This document shows, piece by piece, positions 10,681 to 18,317 of a stretch of 44,456 bases of DNA. Position 1 is the stretch's first letter. Every line of letters starts with the position of its first letter. The stretch covers positions 1 to 44,456 of the forward strand of contig DATLGH010000052.1 in assembly GCA_035540635.1 (NCBI GenBank), written 5' to 3'. Position numbers and translations under genes: made by a program. The stretch is from Egibacteraceae bacterium (GTDB lineage Bacteria; Actinomycetota; Nitriliruptoria; Euzebyales; Egibacteraceae). The notes under the pieces were generated by a model. The model had not been told where the DNA came from, did not search any database, and worked only from the letters and a program-made list of their open reading frames with translations.

Positions 10681-11598
10681 TCAGGCCGGCGGGCACCTCG
10701 AGGGGCGGGCGAGGACGTGGCGCAGCGCCTCCTCGAGGTTGGCGTGGCGGAACACGTAGCCGTCGGCCTCGGCGCGCTCGGGCAACGCGCGCTGGCTCGC
10801 GTAGAGCAGCGAGTCAGCGAGCTCGCCGAGGACGAGCCGGGGCGCGAACCGCGGAACCGGCAACGCCGCCGGGCGAGAGAGGACGCCCGCGAGGGTGCGG
10901 GTGAACTCGGCGTTCGTCACCGGGCTCGGCGCGACCGCGTTGACCGGTCCGGCGAGGCCGTCGCTGGCCAGCGCGTGAGCGATGAGGCCGATCATGTCGT
11001 CGATGGTGATCCAGCTCCAGTACTGCCGGCCCGAGCCGAACCTGCCCCCGAGGCCCAGCCGGAACGGCAGCAGGAGGCGCGGCAGCGCCCCCCCTTCAGC
11101 GCTCAGGACGATACCGGTGCGCAGGTGCACGACGCGCACCCCCGCCTCGCGGGCGGCGTCCGCCGCCGCCTCCCAGGCGACGCACACCTCGGCGAGGAAA
11201 CCGTCTCCGGGGGCGCTGTCCTCGGTGAGAACCTCGTCGCCGCGGTCACCGTAGTAGTCGATGCCCGAGGAGCCCACGAGCACCCGGGGACCGTCGGTCG
11301 TTCCCGCCATAGTCCGCGCGAGCAGCGCGGTGCCCTGCACCCGGCTGTCGCGTATCCGCCGCTTGCGCTGCTCGGTCCATCTGCCTGCGGCGATGGGCTC
11401 GCCGGCGAGGTGCACGACCGCGTCGACGCCGCGCAGGGCGTCCTCGTCCATCCGTCCGGCCGCCGGGTCCCAGGTGACCTCGTCGGGCGCTCGCGGCGGT
11501 CGCCGGGTGACCCGCGTGACCTCGTGTCCACCGGCCACGAGGAACGGCACGAGACCCGAGCCGATGAACCCGGTCGCCCCGGTGATCGCGATGTGCAT
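10681..11598 (-). CDS. TIGR01777-family epimerase (SDR39U1/YfcH-like)
   Basis: This is a 305-residue atypical short-chain dehydrogenase. It starts with the nucleotide-binding ITGATGFIGSGL, followed by VVHLAGEPIAAGRWTEQRK and SSGIDYYGDRGDE (the family's SA-x-GYYG region, with S-x-x-D-Y-Y here). It ends in the C-terminal DUF1731-like part with RFAPRLVLGELAD and LPERAEADGY. The ATG at 11598 follows GAGGAG at a normal distance, so the open extension upstream (toward the tRNA) is rejected. Members of this family are usually annotated as epimerases without a proven substrate. It is transcribed away from the tRNA. Confidence 0.93.
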   Translation of the reverse strand: MHIAITGATGFIGSGLVPFLVAGGHEVTRVTRRPPRAPDEVTWDPAAGRMDEDALRGVDAVVHLAGEPIAAGRWTEQRKRRIRDSRVQGTALLARTMAGTTDGPRVLVGSSGIDYYGDRGDEVLTEDSAPGDGFLAEVCVAWEAAADAAREAGVRVVHLRTGIVLSAEGGALPRLLLPFRLGLGGRFGSGRQYWSWITIDDMIGLIAHALASDGLAGPVNAVAPSPVTNAEFTRTLAGVLSRPAALPVPRFAPRLVLGELADSLLYASQRALPERAEADGYVFRHANLEEALRHVLARPSRCPPA

Positions 11599-11690
11599 GG
11601 GGGCTCCTCGGGCCGGGGAGCCGAACGCTAGCGCACCCTCGCCGCATCGCAGACCGATACCTGGTGCGGCAAGGACGTTACACGGGGCGA

Positions 11691-11696
11691 TACGAT
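11691..11696 (+). promoter_or_regulatory. -10 box for tRNA-Leu
   Basis: TACGAT lies 14 bases before the mature 5' end of tRNA-Leu, placing the transcription start near 11703. The same hexamer occurs before trpC and before the branched-chain binding-protein gene. The -35 region is poor. Confidence 0.5.
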
Positions 11697-11710
11697 GGGG
11701 CGTCGCTACG

Positions 11711-11793
11711 GCCCCGGTGGCGGAATCAGGCAGACGCGCAGGCTTCAAGTCCCTGTATCTACGGATGTGAGGGTTCGAATCCCTCCCGGGGCA
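11711..11793 (+). tRNA. tRNA-Leu (anticodon CAA)
   Basis: The acceptor stem GCCCCGG (11711-11717) pairs with CCGGGGC (11786-11792), followed by discriminator A73. The D arm GCG...CGC, the T arm GAGGG-TTCGAAT-CCCTC (11769-11785) and a long class II variable arm (11756-11768) are present. The anticodon CAA is at 11746-11748 in the loop TTCAAGT. CCA is not encoded. The last pair of the anticodon stem (C31-C39) is a mismatch, while the other four pairs (CAGG/CCTG) are intact. Confidence 0.93.
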
Positions 11794-11842
11794 CCGCGAG
11801 GCGACGGACCGCTGTCGCTCTTCTAATCGCCTTGCGGGTGCC

Positions 11843-11864
11843 CCCCGGTCCCTTCCGGCCGGGG
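11843..11864 (+). terminator. Possible hairpin downstream of tRNA-Leu
   Basis: CCCCGG (11843-11848) and CCGGGG (11859-11864) can pair around a ten-base loop, about 50 bases after the tRNA and before the next -10-like box (TAGACT, 11877-11882). There is no U-tract. Confidence 0.3.
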
Positions 11865-11955
11865 CCGGTCGTGTCGTAGACTTCGGGTCCGCCCGGGCGG
11901 CTGTGGTCTTCTGCTACGCCCCCGGTGGGCCTGCCCGACGACGAAACCAGGTGGT

Positions 11956-12240
11956 GTGAGACTTCACGGCAACGTGCAGAAGCGGCTCGCGGAGGCGCGC
12001 GCCGAGATCCTCCGGCTTCGCGAGACCTTGCGCGTGCTCGACGAGCAGGTCGCGTACCAGCAGGGCGTCGCCGACGACGCCACGACCCGGGCGACGGTGG
12101 CCGGCACCCCGCTGGCGGACCGCGAACGGCGAGAGGCCGTGGAGGACCTGCGCCGGCTGAAGCGTCAGCGCGGCGAGACCGCCGCGCGGATCGACGAGCT
12201 GACGTCCGAACAGGACGCCCTGCTCGACCGGCTGGGCTAG
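11956..12240 (+). CDS. Small coiled-coil protein (hypothetical)
   Basis: This is a 94-residue charged protein starting at a GTG (VRLHGNVQKRLAEARAE). It is mostly heptad-like helix with a central break near PLADRERREA and a second helix ending LTSEQDALLDRLG. This suggests a helical hairpin or dimeric coiled coil. There are no Cys residues and no membrane segment. It sits 21 bases before the ANTAR regulator in the same direction and may share its transcript from the TAGACT -10 candidate at 11877. No function is known to me. Confidence 0.7.
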   Translation: MRLHGNVQKRLAEARAEILRLRETLRVLDEQVAYQQGVADDATTRATVAGTPLADRERREAVEDLRRLKRQRGETAARIDELTSEQDALLDRLG

Positions 12241-12261
12241 CCAGACGCGAGGAGGGAGCCC

Positions 12262-12900
12262 GTGCCCATGACCGCCGCAGCGGCCGCCGCACCCGAGGAG
12301 GACGAGTTGACGCAGCGACCCGACCGCCCCATCCGGGTCCTCATCGCCGAGGACGAGGCGCTCATCCGCCTCGACCTCAAAGAGATGCTGATGGAGGAGG
12401 GGTTCGACGTGGTCGCCGAGGTGAGCGACGGGGCGACCGCGGTGCGGCTGGCGCGGGAGCTGCGGCCCGACCTGGCCATCCTCGACCTCAAGATGCCGGT
12501 CATGGACGGGATCCAGGCGGCCGAGCAGATCACCCGTGAGCGGCTGTCGGCGGTCCTCATCCTCACCGCGTTCAGCCAGCGTGACCTCATCGAGAAGGCT
12601 CGGCGGGCCGGCGCGATGGCCTACCTCGTCAAGCCCTTCCAGAAGCACGACCTCCTGCCCGCCATCGAGATCGCCGCGGGGCGGTTCAAGGACCTGCAGG
12701 GCCTGGAGAGCCAGGTCGGCAACCTCACCGACCGCCTCGAGGCGCGCAAGGCCGTCGAGCGGGCGAAGGGGTTGCTTCAGGAGCACGAGGGGATGGCCGA
12801 GCCGGCGGCCTTCCGCTGGCTGCAGCGCACCGCCATGGAGCGCCGCCTCACGATGAAGGCGGTGGCCGAGCAGGTCCTCGAGCGCTACGGCGAGGCCTGA
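12262..12900 (+). CDS. pdtaR: ANTAR-domain response regulator (PdtaR-like)
   Basis: This 212-residue protein has a receiver domain (RVLIAEDEALIRLDL, phospho-acceptor Asp75 in LAILDLKMPVMDG, Thr in ILTAFS, Lys in YLVKPF) and a C-terminal ANTAR RNA-binding domain (KAVERAKGLLQEHEG ... AFRWLQRTAMERR). Phosphorylated ANTAR proteins act as antiterminators by binding dual hexaloop RNA hairpins. The GTG at 12262 follows GGAGGG; the ATG at 12268 is an alternative. The location near polA and rpsA matches Rv1626 (PdtaR) of M. tuberculosis. The cognate PdtaS kinase is not in the window. Confidence 0.93.
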   Translation: MPMTAAAAAAPEEDELTQRPDRPIRVLIAEDEALIRLDLKEMLMEEGFDVVAEVSDGATAVRLARELRPDLAILDLKMPVMDGIQAAEQITRERLSAVLILTAFSQRDLIEKARRAGAMAYLVKPFQKHDLLPAIEIAAGRFKDLQGLESQVGNLTDRLEARKAVERAKGLLQEHEGMAEPAAFRWLQRTAMERRLTMKAVAEQVLERYGEA

Positions 12901-12967
12901 CCTCCTGCGCCCCGCCACGCGCGCGAGAGCGCCCGCTGTTCCCACGGTTGGGCCGCCGACCGCTCAC

Positions 12968-12983
12968 GCGCCGTCAGCGGCGC
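12968..12983 (+). terminator. Hairpin after the ANTAR regulator
   Basis: GCGCCG and CGGCGC form a six-base-pair stem with a TCAG tetraloop, between the pdtaR stop and the promoter of the next operon. It is a plausible terminator from its position. Confidence 0.35.
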
Positions 12984-13014
12984 CGAACGCGTCATCGCCG
13001 TGCCTGCCCTTCGT

Positions 13015-13020
13015 TACTAT
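13015..13020 (+). promoter_or_regulatory. -10 box for the polar amino-acid ABC operon
   Basis: TACTAT is followed 18 bases later by AAGGAG (13039-13044), and seven bases after that by the GTG start of the binding-protein gene. This gives a short leader of about 25 bases. The -35 is not clear. Confidence 0.5.
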
Positions 13021-13051
13021 GGGCGTCGTCGAGACCTCAAGGAGCGATACG

Positions 13052-13888
13052 GTGACCACCCGATTTCGCGCACTGGTCGCGCTGCTGGTCCTCCTCGCCG
13101 CGGCCTGCGGGGACGGCGGTACGGAGCCGGGCGCGCCGGCCGGTGACCCGACGGAGAATCCCGACGACCTCGGGCTCGCCGAACCGGGTGTCCTGCTCGT
13201 CGGCTCCGACCTCAACTTCCCCCCCTTCGAGTTCGTCGAAGGAGGGGAGGAGCGGGGCTTCGACATCGAGCTCATGAACGAGATCGGCGCCCGTCTCGGT
13301 GTCGAGGTCACCTACGTCGACGCGAACTTCGACACAATCTTCCAGCAGCTGGCCGGCGGCGACTTCGACGCGATCATCTCGGCCATCACCATCACCGAGG
13401 AACGCGCGCGGACCGTCGCCTTCACCGATCCCTACTTCGAGGCCACCCAGGCCCTCGTCGTGCCCGAGGACTCCGCCATCGCGAGCACCGAGGACCTCGC
13501 CGGTCAAGAGGTCGGCGCCCAGGCCGGCACGACCGGCCTCGACTACGCCCGGGAGAACTTCACGGAGTCCACGATCACCGAGTTCCCCGACTACCCGGCG
13601 GCGTTCGCGAGCCTCGAGACCGGCGGGATCGACGCGGTGCTCGCCGACCTGCCTGCTGCGGTCGAGGCGGTGGCCGACAGCGACGCCCTCGAGATCATCG
13701 AGGAGATCGACACCGACGAGCAGTACGGCATCGGCGTCCAGCAGGACAACGACGCGCTGCTCGACGCGATCAACGAAGCGCTCGCCGAGATCATCGCGGA
13801 CGGCACCTACGAGCGCATCTTCACCGAGTGGTTCCCGGAGGCAGAGGTGCCCGAGCGGTTCCGCGCCGACGGGGCGGCCGAGTCGTAG
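13052..13888 (+). CDS. Polar amino-acid ABC transporter substrate-binding lipoprotein (family 3)
   Basis: This 278-residue lipoprotein has a signal sequence with lipobox LAAAC (Cys19). The mature part has the family-3 (PF00497) pattern: VGSDLNFPPFEFVE, GFDIELMNEIG, FDAIISAITITEERA, FTDPYFEATQALVV and AQAGTTGLDYA. Such proteins bind Gln, Glu, His, Arg or similar. The GTG at 13052 is chosen because it is correctly spaced from AAGGAG and opens directly into the signal peptide. It is the first gene of a three-gene importer operon. Confidence 0.93.
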   Translation: MTTRFRALVALLVLLAAACGDGGTEPGAPAGDPTENPDDLGLAEPGVLLVGSDLNFPPFEFVEGGEERGFDIELMNEIGARLGVEVTYVDANFDTIFQQLAGGDFDAIISAITITEERARTVAFTDPYFEATQALVVPEDSAIASTEDLAGQEVGAQAGTTGLDYARENFTESTITEFPDYPAAFASLETGGIDAVLADLPAAVEAVADSDALEIIEEIDTDEQYGIGVQQDNDALLDAINEALAEIIADGTYERIFTEWFPEAEVPERFRADGAAES

Positions 13889-13901
13889 CGCCCCTCCGAC
13901 C

Positions 13902-14654
13902 GTGGAACGCCTGCGAGAGGGCTACTTCGACGTCGAGCTCATGGCGCGGGCGTTCCCGGACCTCCTCCGGGAAGGCCTGGCGAACACCGTCATCCTTTCG
14001 TTCGCCGCCATGGCCCTCGGGCTCGCCGCCGGGATGGCGCTCGCCCTCATGGCCATATCGCGGCGCTGGTGGGTCCGGCTGCCGGCCAAAATCTACATCG
14101 ACATCTTCCGCGGCCTGCCGGCCATCCTCACCATCGTCCTCGTCGGCCTCGGCCTGCCGACAGCCGGCTTCCGCCCCTTCGGCCGGAACACCTTCGCCTA
14201 CGCGATCCTCGCGCTCGGCATGATCGCCACCGCCTACATCGCCGAGATCTACCGCGCGGGCATCGAGAGCGTCGACCCGGGGCAGATGGAGGCCGCGCGC
14301 AGCGTCGGCATGCCCTACCTCATGGCGATGTGGGTCGTCGTGATCCCGCAGGGCGTGCGGCGGGTGCTCCCGCCCCTCACGAACGAGTTCATCGCCCTCA
14401 TCAAGGACTCGAGCCTCGTCTTCGTGCTCGGCCTGTCGATCGGCGACCGCGAGCTCTTCCGTGTCGGGCAGTCCATCGTGAACATCGAGGCCAACTACTC
14501 GCCGCTCGTCATGGCCGGCGTCTTCTACCTGTTCATCACGATCCCCCTCACCCATCTCGTCAACCTCCTCGACCGGCACCTGCGGGACGGCGGAGGGGTC
14601 GCCACCGACGAGGAGCTGCCGGCGAGTGCGAACCCCGCACCGAGGCGCGCCTGA
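13902..14654 (+). CDS. Polar amino-acid ABC transporter permease (HisM/GlnP family)
   Basis: This is a 250-residue permease with about five membrane segments. It carries the family TIGR01726-type N-terminus (LLREGLANTVILSFAAM) and the EAA loop YIAEIYRAGIESVDPGQMEAARSVGM, which contacts the ATPase. LTNEFIALIKDSSLVF is also typical. The start is the GTG at 13902, 13 bases after the binding-protein stop, with no clear ribosome binding site. The stop is directly followed by the ATPase ATG with no gap. Confidence 0.93.
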   Translation: MERLREGYFDVELMARAFPDLLREGLANTVILSFAAMALGLAAGMALALMAISRRWWVRLPAKIYIDIFRGLPAILTIVLVGLGLPTAGFRPFGRNTFAYAILALGMIATAYIAEIYRAGIESVDPGQMEAARSVGMPYLMAMWVVVIPQGVRRVLPPLTNEFIALIKDSSLVFVLGLSIGDRELFRVGQSIVNIEANYSPLVMAGVFYLFITIPLTHLVNLLDRHLRDGGGVATDEELPASANPAPRRA

Positions 14655-15389
14655 ATGGACACGCCTCGGGTCGCCTTGCGGGACCTGCACAAGCGCTTCG
14701 GCAAGCTCGCGGTGCTCCGCGGCATCACCCTGGAGATCCCCGCAGGCCAGGTCGTGTGCGTCGTTGGCCCCTCGGGCTCGGGCAAGTCCACCATGCTGCG
14801 CTGCATCAACCGCCTCGAGGAGCCGACGTCCGGCACCGTGGAGATCGACGGGGTCGACATCACCGACCGCACGACCGACATCGACAAGGTCCGCGCCCGC
14901 GTCGGGATGGTGTTCCAGCAGTTCAACCTCTTCCCCCACATGTCGGCGTTGAGGAACGTCAGCGTCGCCCTGCGCAAGGTCAAGGGGCTGCGCAAGGAGG
15001 AAGCGGAGCGCATCGCTCGTGAGCGGCTCGCCGAGGTCGGCCTCGCCCACAAGGCCGACGTGCGACCGGCGCAGCTGTCGGGTGGCCAGCAGCAGCGCGT
15101 CGCCATAGCCCGGGCGCTCGCCATGGACCCGGACGTCATGCTGTTCGACGAGGTGACCTCGGCGCTCGACCCCGAGCTCGTGAAGGGCGTCCTGGACGTG
15201 ATGCAGGGCCTGGCGGAGCGGGGGATGACCATGGTCGTCGTAACCCACGAGATGGGCTTCGCACGCGAGGTCGCCGATCGGCTCGTCTTTTTGGACAAGG
15301 GCCTGGTCGTGGAGGACGGCGACCCGCGCGAGCTCTTTCGGCACCAGCACACGGACCGTTTCAGGGCCTTTTTGGAGCAGGTCCTGTGA
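14655..15389 (+). CDS. Polar amino-acid ABC transporter ATP-binding protein (GlnQ-like)
   Basis: This 244-residue ATPase has Walker [11 protein letters not shown]-loop [16 protein letters not shown], signature [15 protein letters not shown], Walker [15 protein letters not shown] and the H-loop [14 protein letters not shown], all standard for the GlnQ/HisP class. It completes the importer with the two preceding genes. The ATG immediately follows the permease stop, indicating coupling. The 3' end lies just before the promoter of the branched-chain system. Confidence 0.95.
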   Translation: MDTPRVALRDLHKRFGKLAVLRGITLEIPAGQVVCVVGPSGSGKSTMLRCINRLEEPTSGTVEIDGVDITDRTTDIDKVRARVGMVFQQFNLFPHMSALRNVSVALRKVKGLRKEEAERIARERLAEVGLAHKADVRPAQLSGGQQQRVAIARALAMDPDVMLFDEVTSALDPELVKGVLDVMQGLAERGMTMVVVTHEMGFAREVADRLVFLDKGLVVEDGDPRELFRHQHTDRFRAFLEQVL

Positions 15390-15410
15390 GCCGCCCGTCG
15401 AGGTCCGCAC

Positions 15411-15416
15411 TACAAT
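15411..15416 (+). promoter_or_regulatory. -10 box for the branched-chain amino-acid ABC operon
   Basis: TACAAT is a strong -10 hexamer located 22 bases after the stop of the GlnQ-like gene. A start near 15423 would exclude the GTG at 15386 and fits the GTG at 15461 with its GGAGG at 15451-15455. Confidence 0.5.
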
Positions 15417-15460
15417 CCGTGCCTATGGGCGGGATCCTCGGAAGGAGGAAGGAGGCACGA

Positions 15461-16729
15461 GTGCGCATCCCCATGAGGGTCGGTGTCGGCGCGCTGCTCC
15501 TGCTCATCGCGTTGCTCGCCGTGCCGGCCGGTGCCCAGGAAAACGCCGAAGGCGTCCGCGGAACGCTGACCAACCAGGCGGGCGAGCCGGTCGAGGGCGT
15601 GGACATCACCGTTCGCGACGCCGAAGGCGACGTCGTCGACACCGCCACGAGCGACGAGGAGGGCGCCTGGTCGGTCCCGGTGCCCGGCCCGGGCAGCTAC
15701 GAGGCCACCCTCGACACCGACACGCTGCCGGGTGAGCTGGGCCTCACCGACCCTGAGCGCCAGACGCTGTCCTTCACGATCCGCACCGGCCAGAACCGCA
15801 CGCTCATCTTCCAGCTCGGCGAGCGGGAGACGGCCGCGGCGCAGATGTTCGGGCGTGTGGCCCAAAGCGGCGTCAACGGGATCAAGTTCGGCCTCATCAT
15901 CGCGATGACCGCCATCGGGCTCTCGCTCATCTTCGGCACCACTGGGCTCATCAACTTCGCCCACGGCGATCTTGTCACCATGGGCGCGGTCACCGCATTC
16001 GTCATCAACACGGCCGTTCCGGGCGTCCACCTCATACCGGCGACGTTCCTCGCCGTCGCCGTCTGCGCGGGCTTCGGCGGCGCGCTCGAGGCGGGCCTGT
16101 TCCGGCCCCTGCGGCGGCGCCGGACCGGCCTGATCCAGCTGCTCGTGATCACTGTCGGGCTCGCGTTCCTGCTCCGCCATGTGATCCTGTTCTTCTTCGG
16201 GGGAAGCCGCCGCACGTACCTCAACTACGCGCTCCAGTCGGCGGTCGAGATCGGCCCCGTGCGCCTCACCCCGCGAGAGATCGTCGTCATGGCGCTCTCG
16301 CTGGTCGTGCTCATCGGCGTCGGGCTCCTGCTCACGAAGACGCGTCTCGGCAAGGCGATGCGGGCGGTGTCGGACAACCGCGACCTCGCCGAGTCCTCGG
16401 GGATCAACGTCGAACGGATCATCCTCGTCGTGTGGATGCTCGGCGCCGCCCTCGCCGCGCTCGGCGGGATCTTCCAGGGCGTCGTCGTCAACGTGAACTA
16501 CCTCATGGGCTTCCGCCTGCTGCTCCTGATGTTCGCGGGCGTCATCCTCGGTGGCCTCGGCACCGCCTACGGGGCCATCGTGGGCAGCCTCGTCGTCGGC
16601 ATCGTGACCGAGCTGTCCACGCTGTGGTTTCCCGCGGAGCTGAAGTACATGTGGGCCCTGCTCGTGCTCATCGTCATCCTCCTCATCCGCCCGCAGGGCA
16701 TCCTCGGGCGCCGCGAGCGGGTCGGCTGA
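15461..16729 (+). CDS. livH: Branched-chain amino-acid ABC permease LivH with N-terminal extracytoplasmic domain
   Basis: This 422-residue protein has a signal-like N-terminus (MRIPMRVG then a hydrophobic run ending PAGAQ). It continues with a carboxypeptidase-regulatory-like/Ig-like domain at about residues 28-120 (GTLTNQAGEPVEGVDITVRDAE ... GAWSVPVPGPGSYEATL). The standard LivH permease core starts near residue 135 (AMTAIGLSLIFGTTGLINFAHGD). The EAA-type loop is near KTRLGKAMRAVSDNRDLAESSGIN. LivH proteins are usually about 290-310 residues, so the extra domain accounts for the length. The start at 15461 is supported by GGAGG and the promoter position. Confidence 0.9.
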   Translation: MRIPMRVGVGALLLLIALLAVPAGAQENAEGVRGTLTNQAGEPVEGVDITVRDAEGDVVDTATSDEEGAWSVPVPGPGSYEATLDTDTLPGELGLTDPERQTLSFTIRTGQNRTLIFQLGERETAAAQMFGRVAQSGVNGIKFGLIIAMTAIGLSLIFGTTGLINFAHGDLVTMGAVTAFVINTAVPGVHLIPATFLAVAVCAGFGGALEAGLFRPLRRRRTGLIQLLVITVGLAFLLRHVILFFFGGSRRTYLNYALQSAVEIGPVRLTPREIVVMALSLVVLIGVGLLLTKTRLGKAMRAVSDNRDLAESSGINVERIILVVWMLGAALAALGGIFQGVVVNVNYLMGFRLLLLMFAGVILGGLGTAYGAIVGSLVVGIVTELSTLWFPAELKYMWALLVLIVILLIRPQGILGRRERVG

Positions 16730-16754
16730 TGACCCGGCGGACGGGATAGGGCCG

Positions 16755-18317
16755 ATGACCTCGACGACGCAGCGCAGCGACCAGCAGGCGACGGTCGGCG
16801 CGGGCGCGCCGCGCGGCAGACGGACGGACAGCCCCTGGGGCCTCGTCGCCGTCCTCGTGGCGCTCCTGCTCGTCGTGATGGTGGCCGCCGAGATGATCGG
16901 TGTGAGGTCCCAGGCCATCTTCGTCGAGGCCCTGCGCGTCGCCACGGGGCCGTCGGCGGCCGTCTACGCGCTCGTCGCCATCGGCCTCAACATGCACTTC
17001 GGCTACACCGGCCTGCTCAACTTCGGCCAGGTGGGCTTCATGCTCGTCGGCGCCTACGGCATCGCCATCGGCGTGGCGATCCTCGGTTGGAGCCTGTGGC
17101 CCGCGCTCCTGCTCTCGGTGCTCTTCGCGGTCGCGCTCGCCCTGCTGCTCGGCATCCCCACCCTGCGGCTGCGGGCGGACTACCTCGCCATCACGACCAT
17201 CGCCGCGGCGGAGATCCTGCGGTTCGTGTTCCGTGTTCGCCAGGCCCGCCCCGTGACCGGTGGCGTCCGGGGACTCTTCGGGTTCACCGGCGACTTCTAC
17301 CGTGTGAACCCGATCCCCACCGGCGAGTACGCCGTCGCCCTGACGCAGCGAACGCTCTGGGTGCTGCTTCTCGCCGCCCTGGCGGCGGCCGTCCTCGTTC
17401 TGGCGAGCAGGATGGCCGGCGCCTGGTGGGCACGGGCCGTGCAGCCGCAGCGCGCGTGGGGGGCGCTCGCCGGGACGCTCGTCGGCCTGTGGCTCGGCGC
17501 CGGCCTCACCGTGCTCAACCCCATTCCGGCGGGGCGTTACCGGCTGCTCGTGACGACGACCCACGCGCGGATATGGGGCCTGGTCGTCGCCGCGCTGATC
17601 GCCGGCGCGCTCGCGGCGCTCGCGAGGGGCCACGGGCGTCGCGGCCTCACGGAGCGGCGACAGTCCCTGGCCGGTGCAGCCGCGGTGGGTGTCGCGGCAG
17701 CGGCGGTGCTCGCTCCCGCGTTCTACGCGGTGAACCCGTTCCCCGACGACTACCTCTTCGCGCTGTTGCGGTTCAGCGAGCGGCGGCTGTGGGTGGTGCT
17801 CGTTGGGTGGTCGCTCGTGGCGCTCGCCTGCCTGTTCGTGTGGGCGCTCATGCGCAGCCCGTGGGGCCGGGTCGTGAAGTCGATCCGCGAGGACGAGGAC
17901 GCGGCCCGCAGCCTCGGCAAGAACGTCTTCTCCTACAAGATGCAGAGCCTGGTCATCGGTGGGGTGATGGGAGCGATCGGGGGTGCGCTGCTCGCACTCA
18001 CGATCCAGACCGTCCAGCCGGACACCTTCCTGCCGCAGCTCACCTTCTTCGCCTACACCGTGCTCATCCTCGGCGGGGCCGCCCGCATCCTCGGCCCGGT
18101 GGTGGGGTCGGTGGTGTTCTGGTTCATCGTCGCCGGCGTCGACGGCTTCCTGCGCCGGGCCGCGGCGGTCGGCGCCCTGCCCGAGCAGTACTTCCACGCC
18201 GGCTCGATCGGGGCCGTACGGTTCGCCTTCGTCGGTGTCGGCCTCATGCTCCTCATGATCTACCGGCCCCAGGGTCTGCTCGGGGACCGACGGGAGATGC
18301 AGCTCGATGTCCAGTGA
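16755..18317 (+). CDS. livM: Branched-chain amino-acid ABC permease LivM, enlarged
   Basis: This is a 520-residue permease; typical LivM proteins are 320-420. The N-terminal core (VYALVAIGLNMHFGYTGLLNFGQVGF) and the C-terminal core (RSPWGRVVKSIREDEDAARSLGKNVF, the ATPase-contacting loop, then QTVQPDTFLPQLTFF and YRPQGLLG) are standard. Between them lie two extra copies of a unit beginning NP-(I/F)-P, with Asn residues at 185, 255 and 327, each followed by R-x-(L/I)-W and a hydrophobic helix. This adds about four membrane segments. The next gene starts inside its last codons, so the operon continues into livG. Confidence 0.9.
   Translation: MTSTTQRSDQQATVGAGAPRGRRTDSPWGLVAVLVALLLVVMVAAEMIGVRSQAIFVEALRVATGPSAAVYALVAIGLNMHFGYTGLLNFGQVGFMLVGAYGIAIGVAILGWSLWPALLLSVLFAVALALLLGIPTLRLRADYLAITTIAAAEILRFVFRVRQARPVTGGVRGLFGFTGDFYRVNPIPTGEYAVALTQRTLWVLLLAALAAAVLVLASRMAGAWWARAVQPQRAWGALAGTLVGLWLGAGLTVLNPIPAGRYRLLVTTTHARIWGLVVAALIAGALAALARGHGRRGLTERRQSLAGAAAVGVAAAAVLAPAFYAVNPFPDDYLFALLRFSERRLWVVLVGWSLVALACLFVWALMRSPWGRVVKSIREDEDAARSLGKNVFSYKMQSLVIGGVMGAIGGALLALTIQTVQPDTFLPQLTFFAYTVLILGGAARILGPVVGSVVFWFIVAGVDGFLRRAAAVGALPEQYFHAGSIGAVRFAFVGVGLMLLMIYRPQGLLGDRREMQLDVQ
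17307..17880 (+). repeat. Triplicated ~70-residue unit inside LivM
   Basis: Three units begin at 17307 (NPIPTGEY), 17517 (NPIPAGRY) and 17733 (NPFPDDY). Each continues to an R-x-(L/I)-W motif and hydrophobic helices before the next unit. The spacings are 210 and 216 bases. The third copy joins the conserved ATPase-contact loop and is the canonical one; the first two look like added copies. Confidence 0.6.

Noticed and set aside
12968-12983. Possible ANTAR target (dual hexaloop hairpin) near pdtaR
   Set aside because: Only one stem with a four-base loop is present; ANTAR targets need two adjacent six-base loops.
15386-15460. Upstream GTG/ATG starts for livH (15386, 15425)
   Set aside because: The GTG at 15461 has a strong GGAGG and leads straight into a signal peptide, and the TACAAT promoter lies downstream of 15386.
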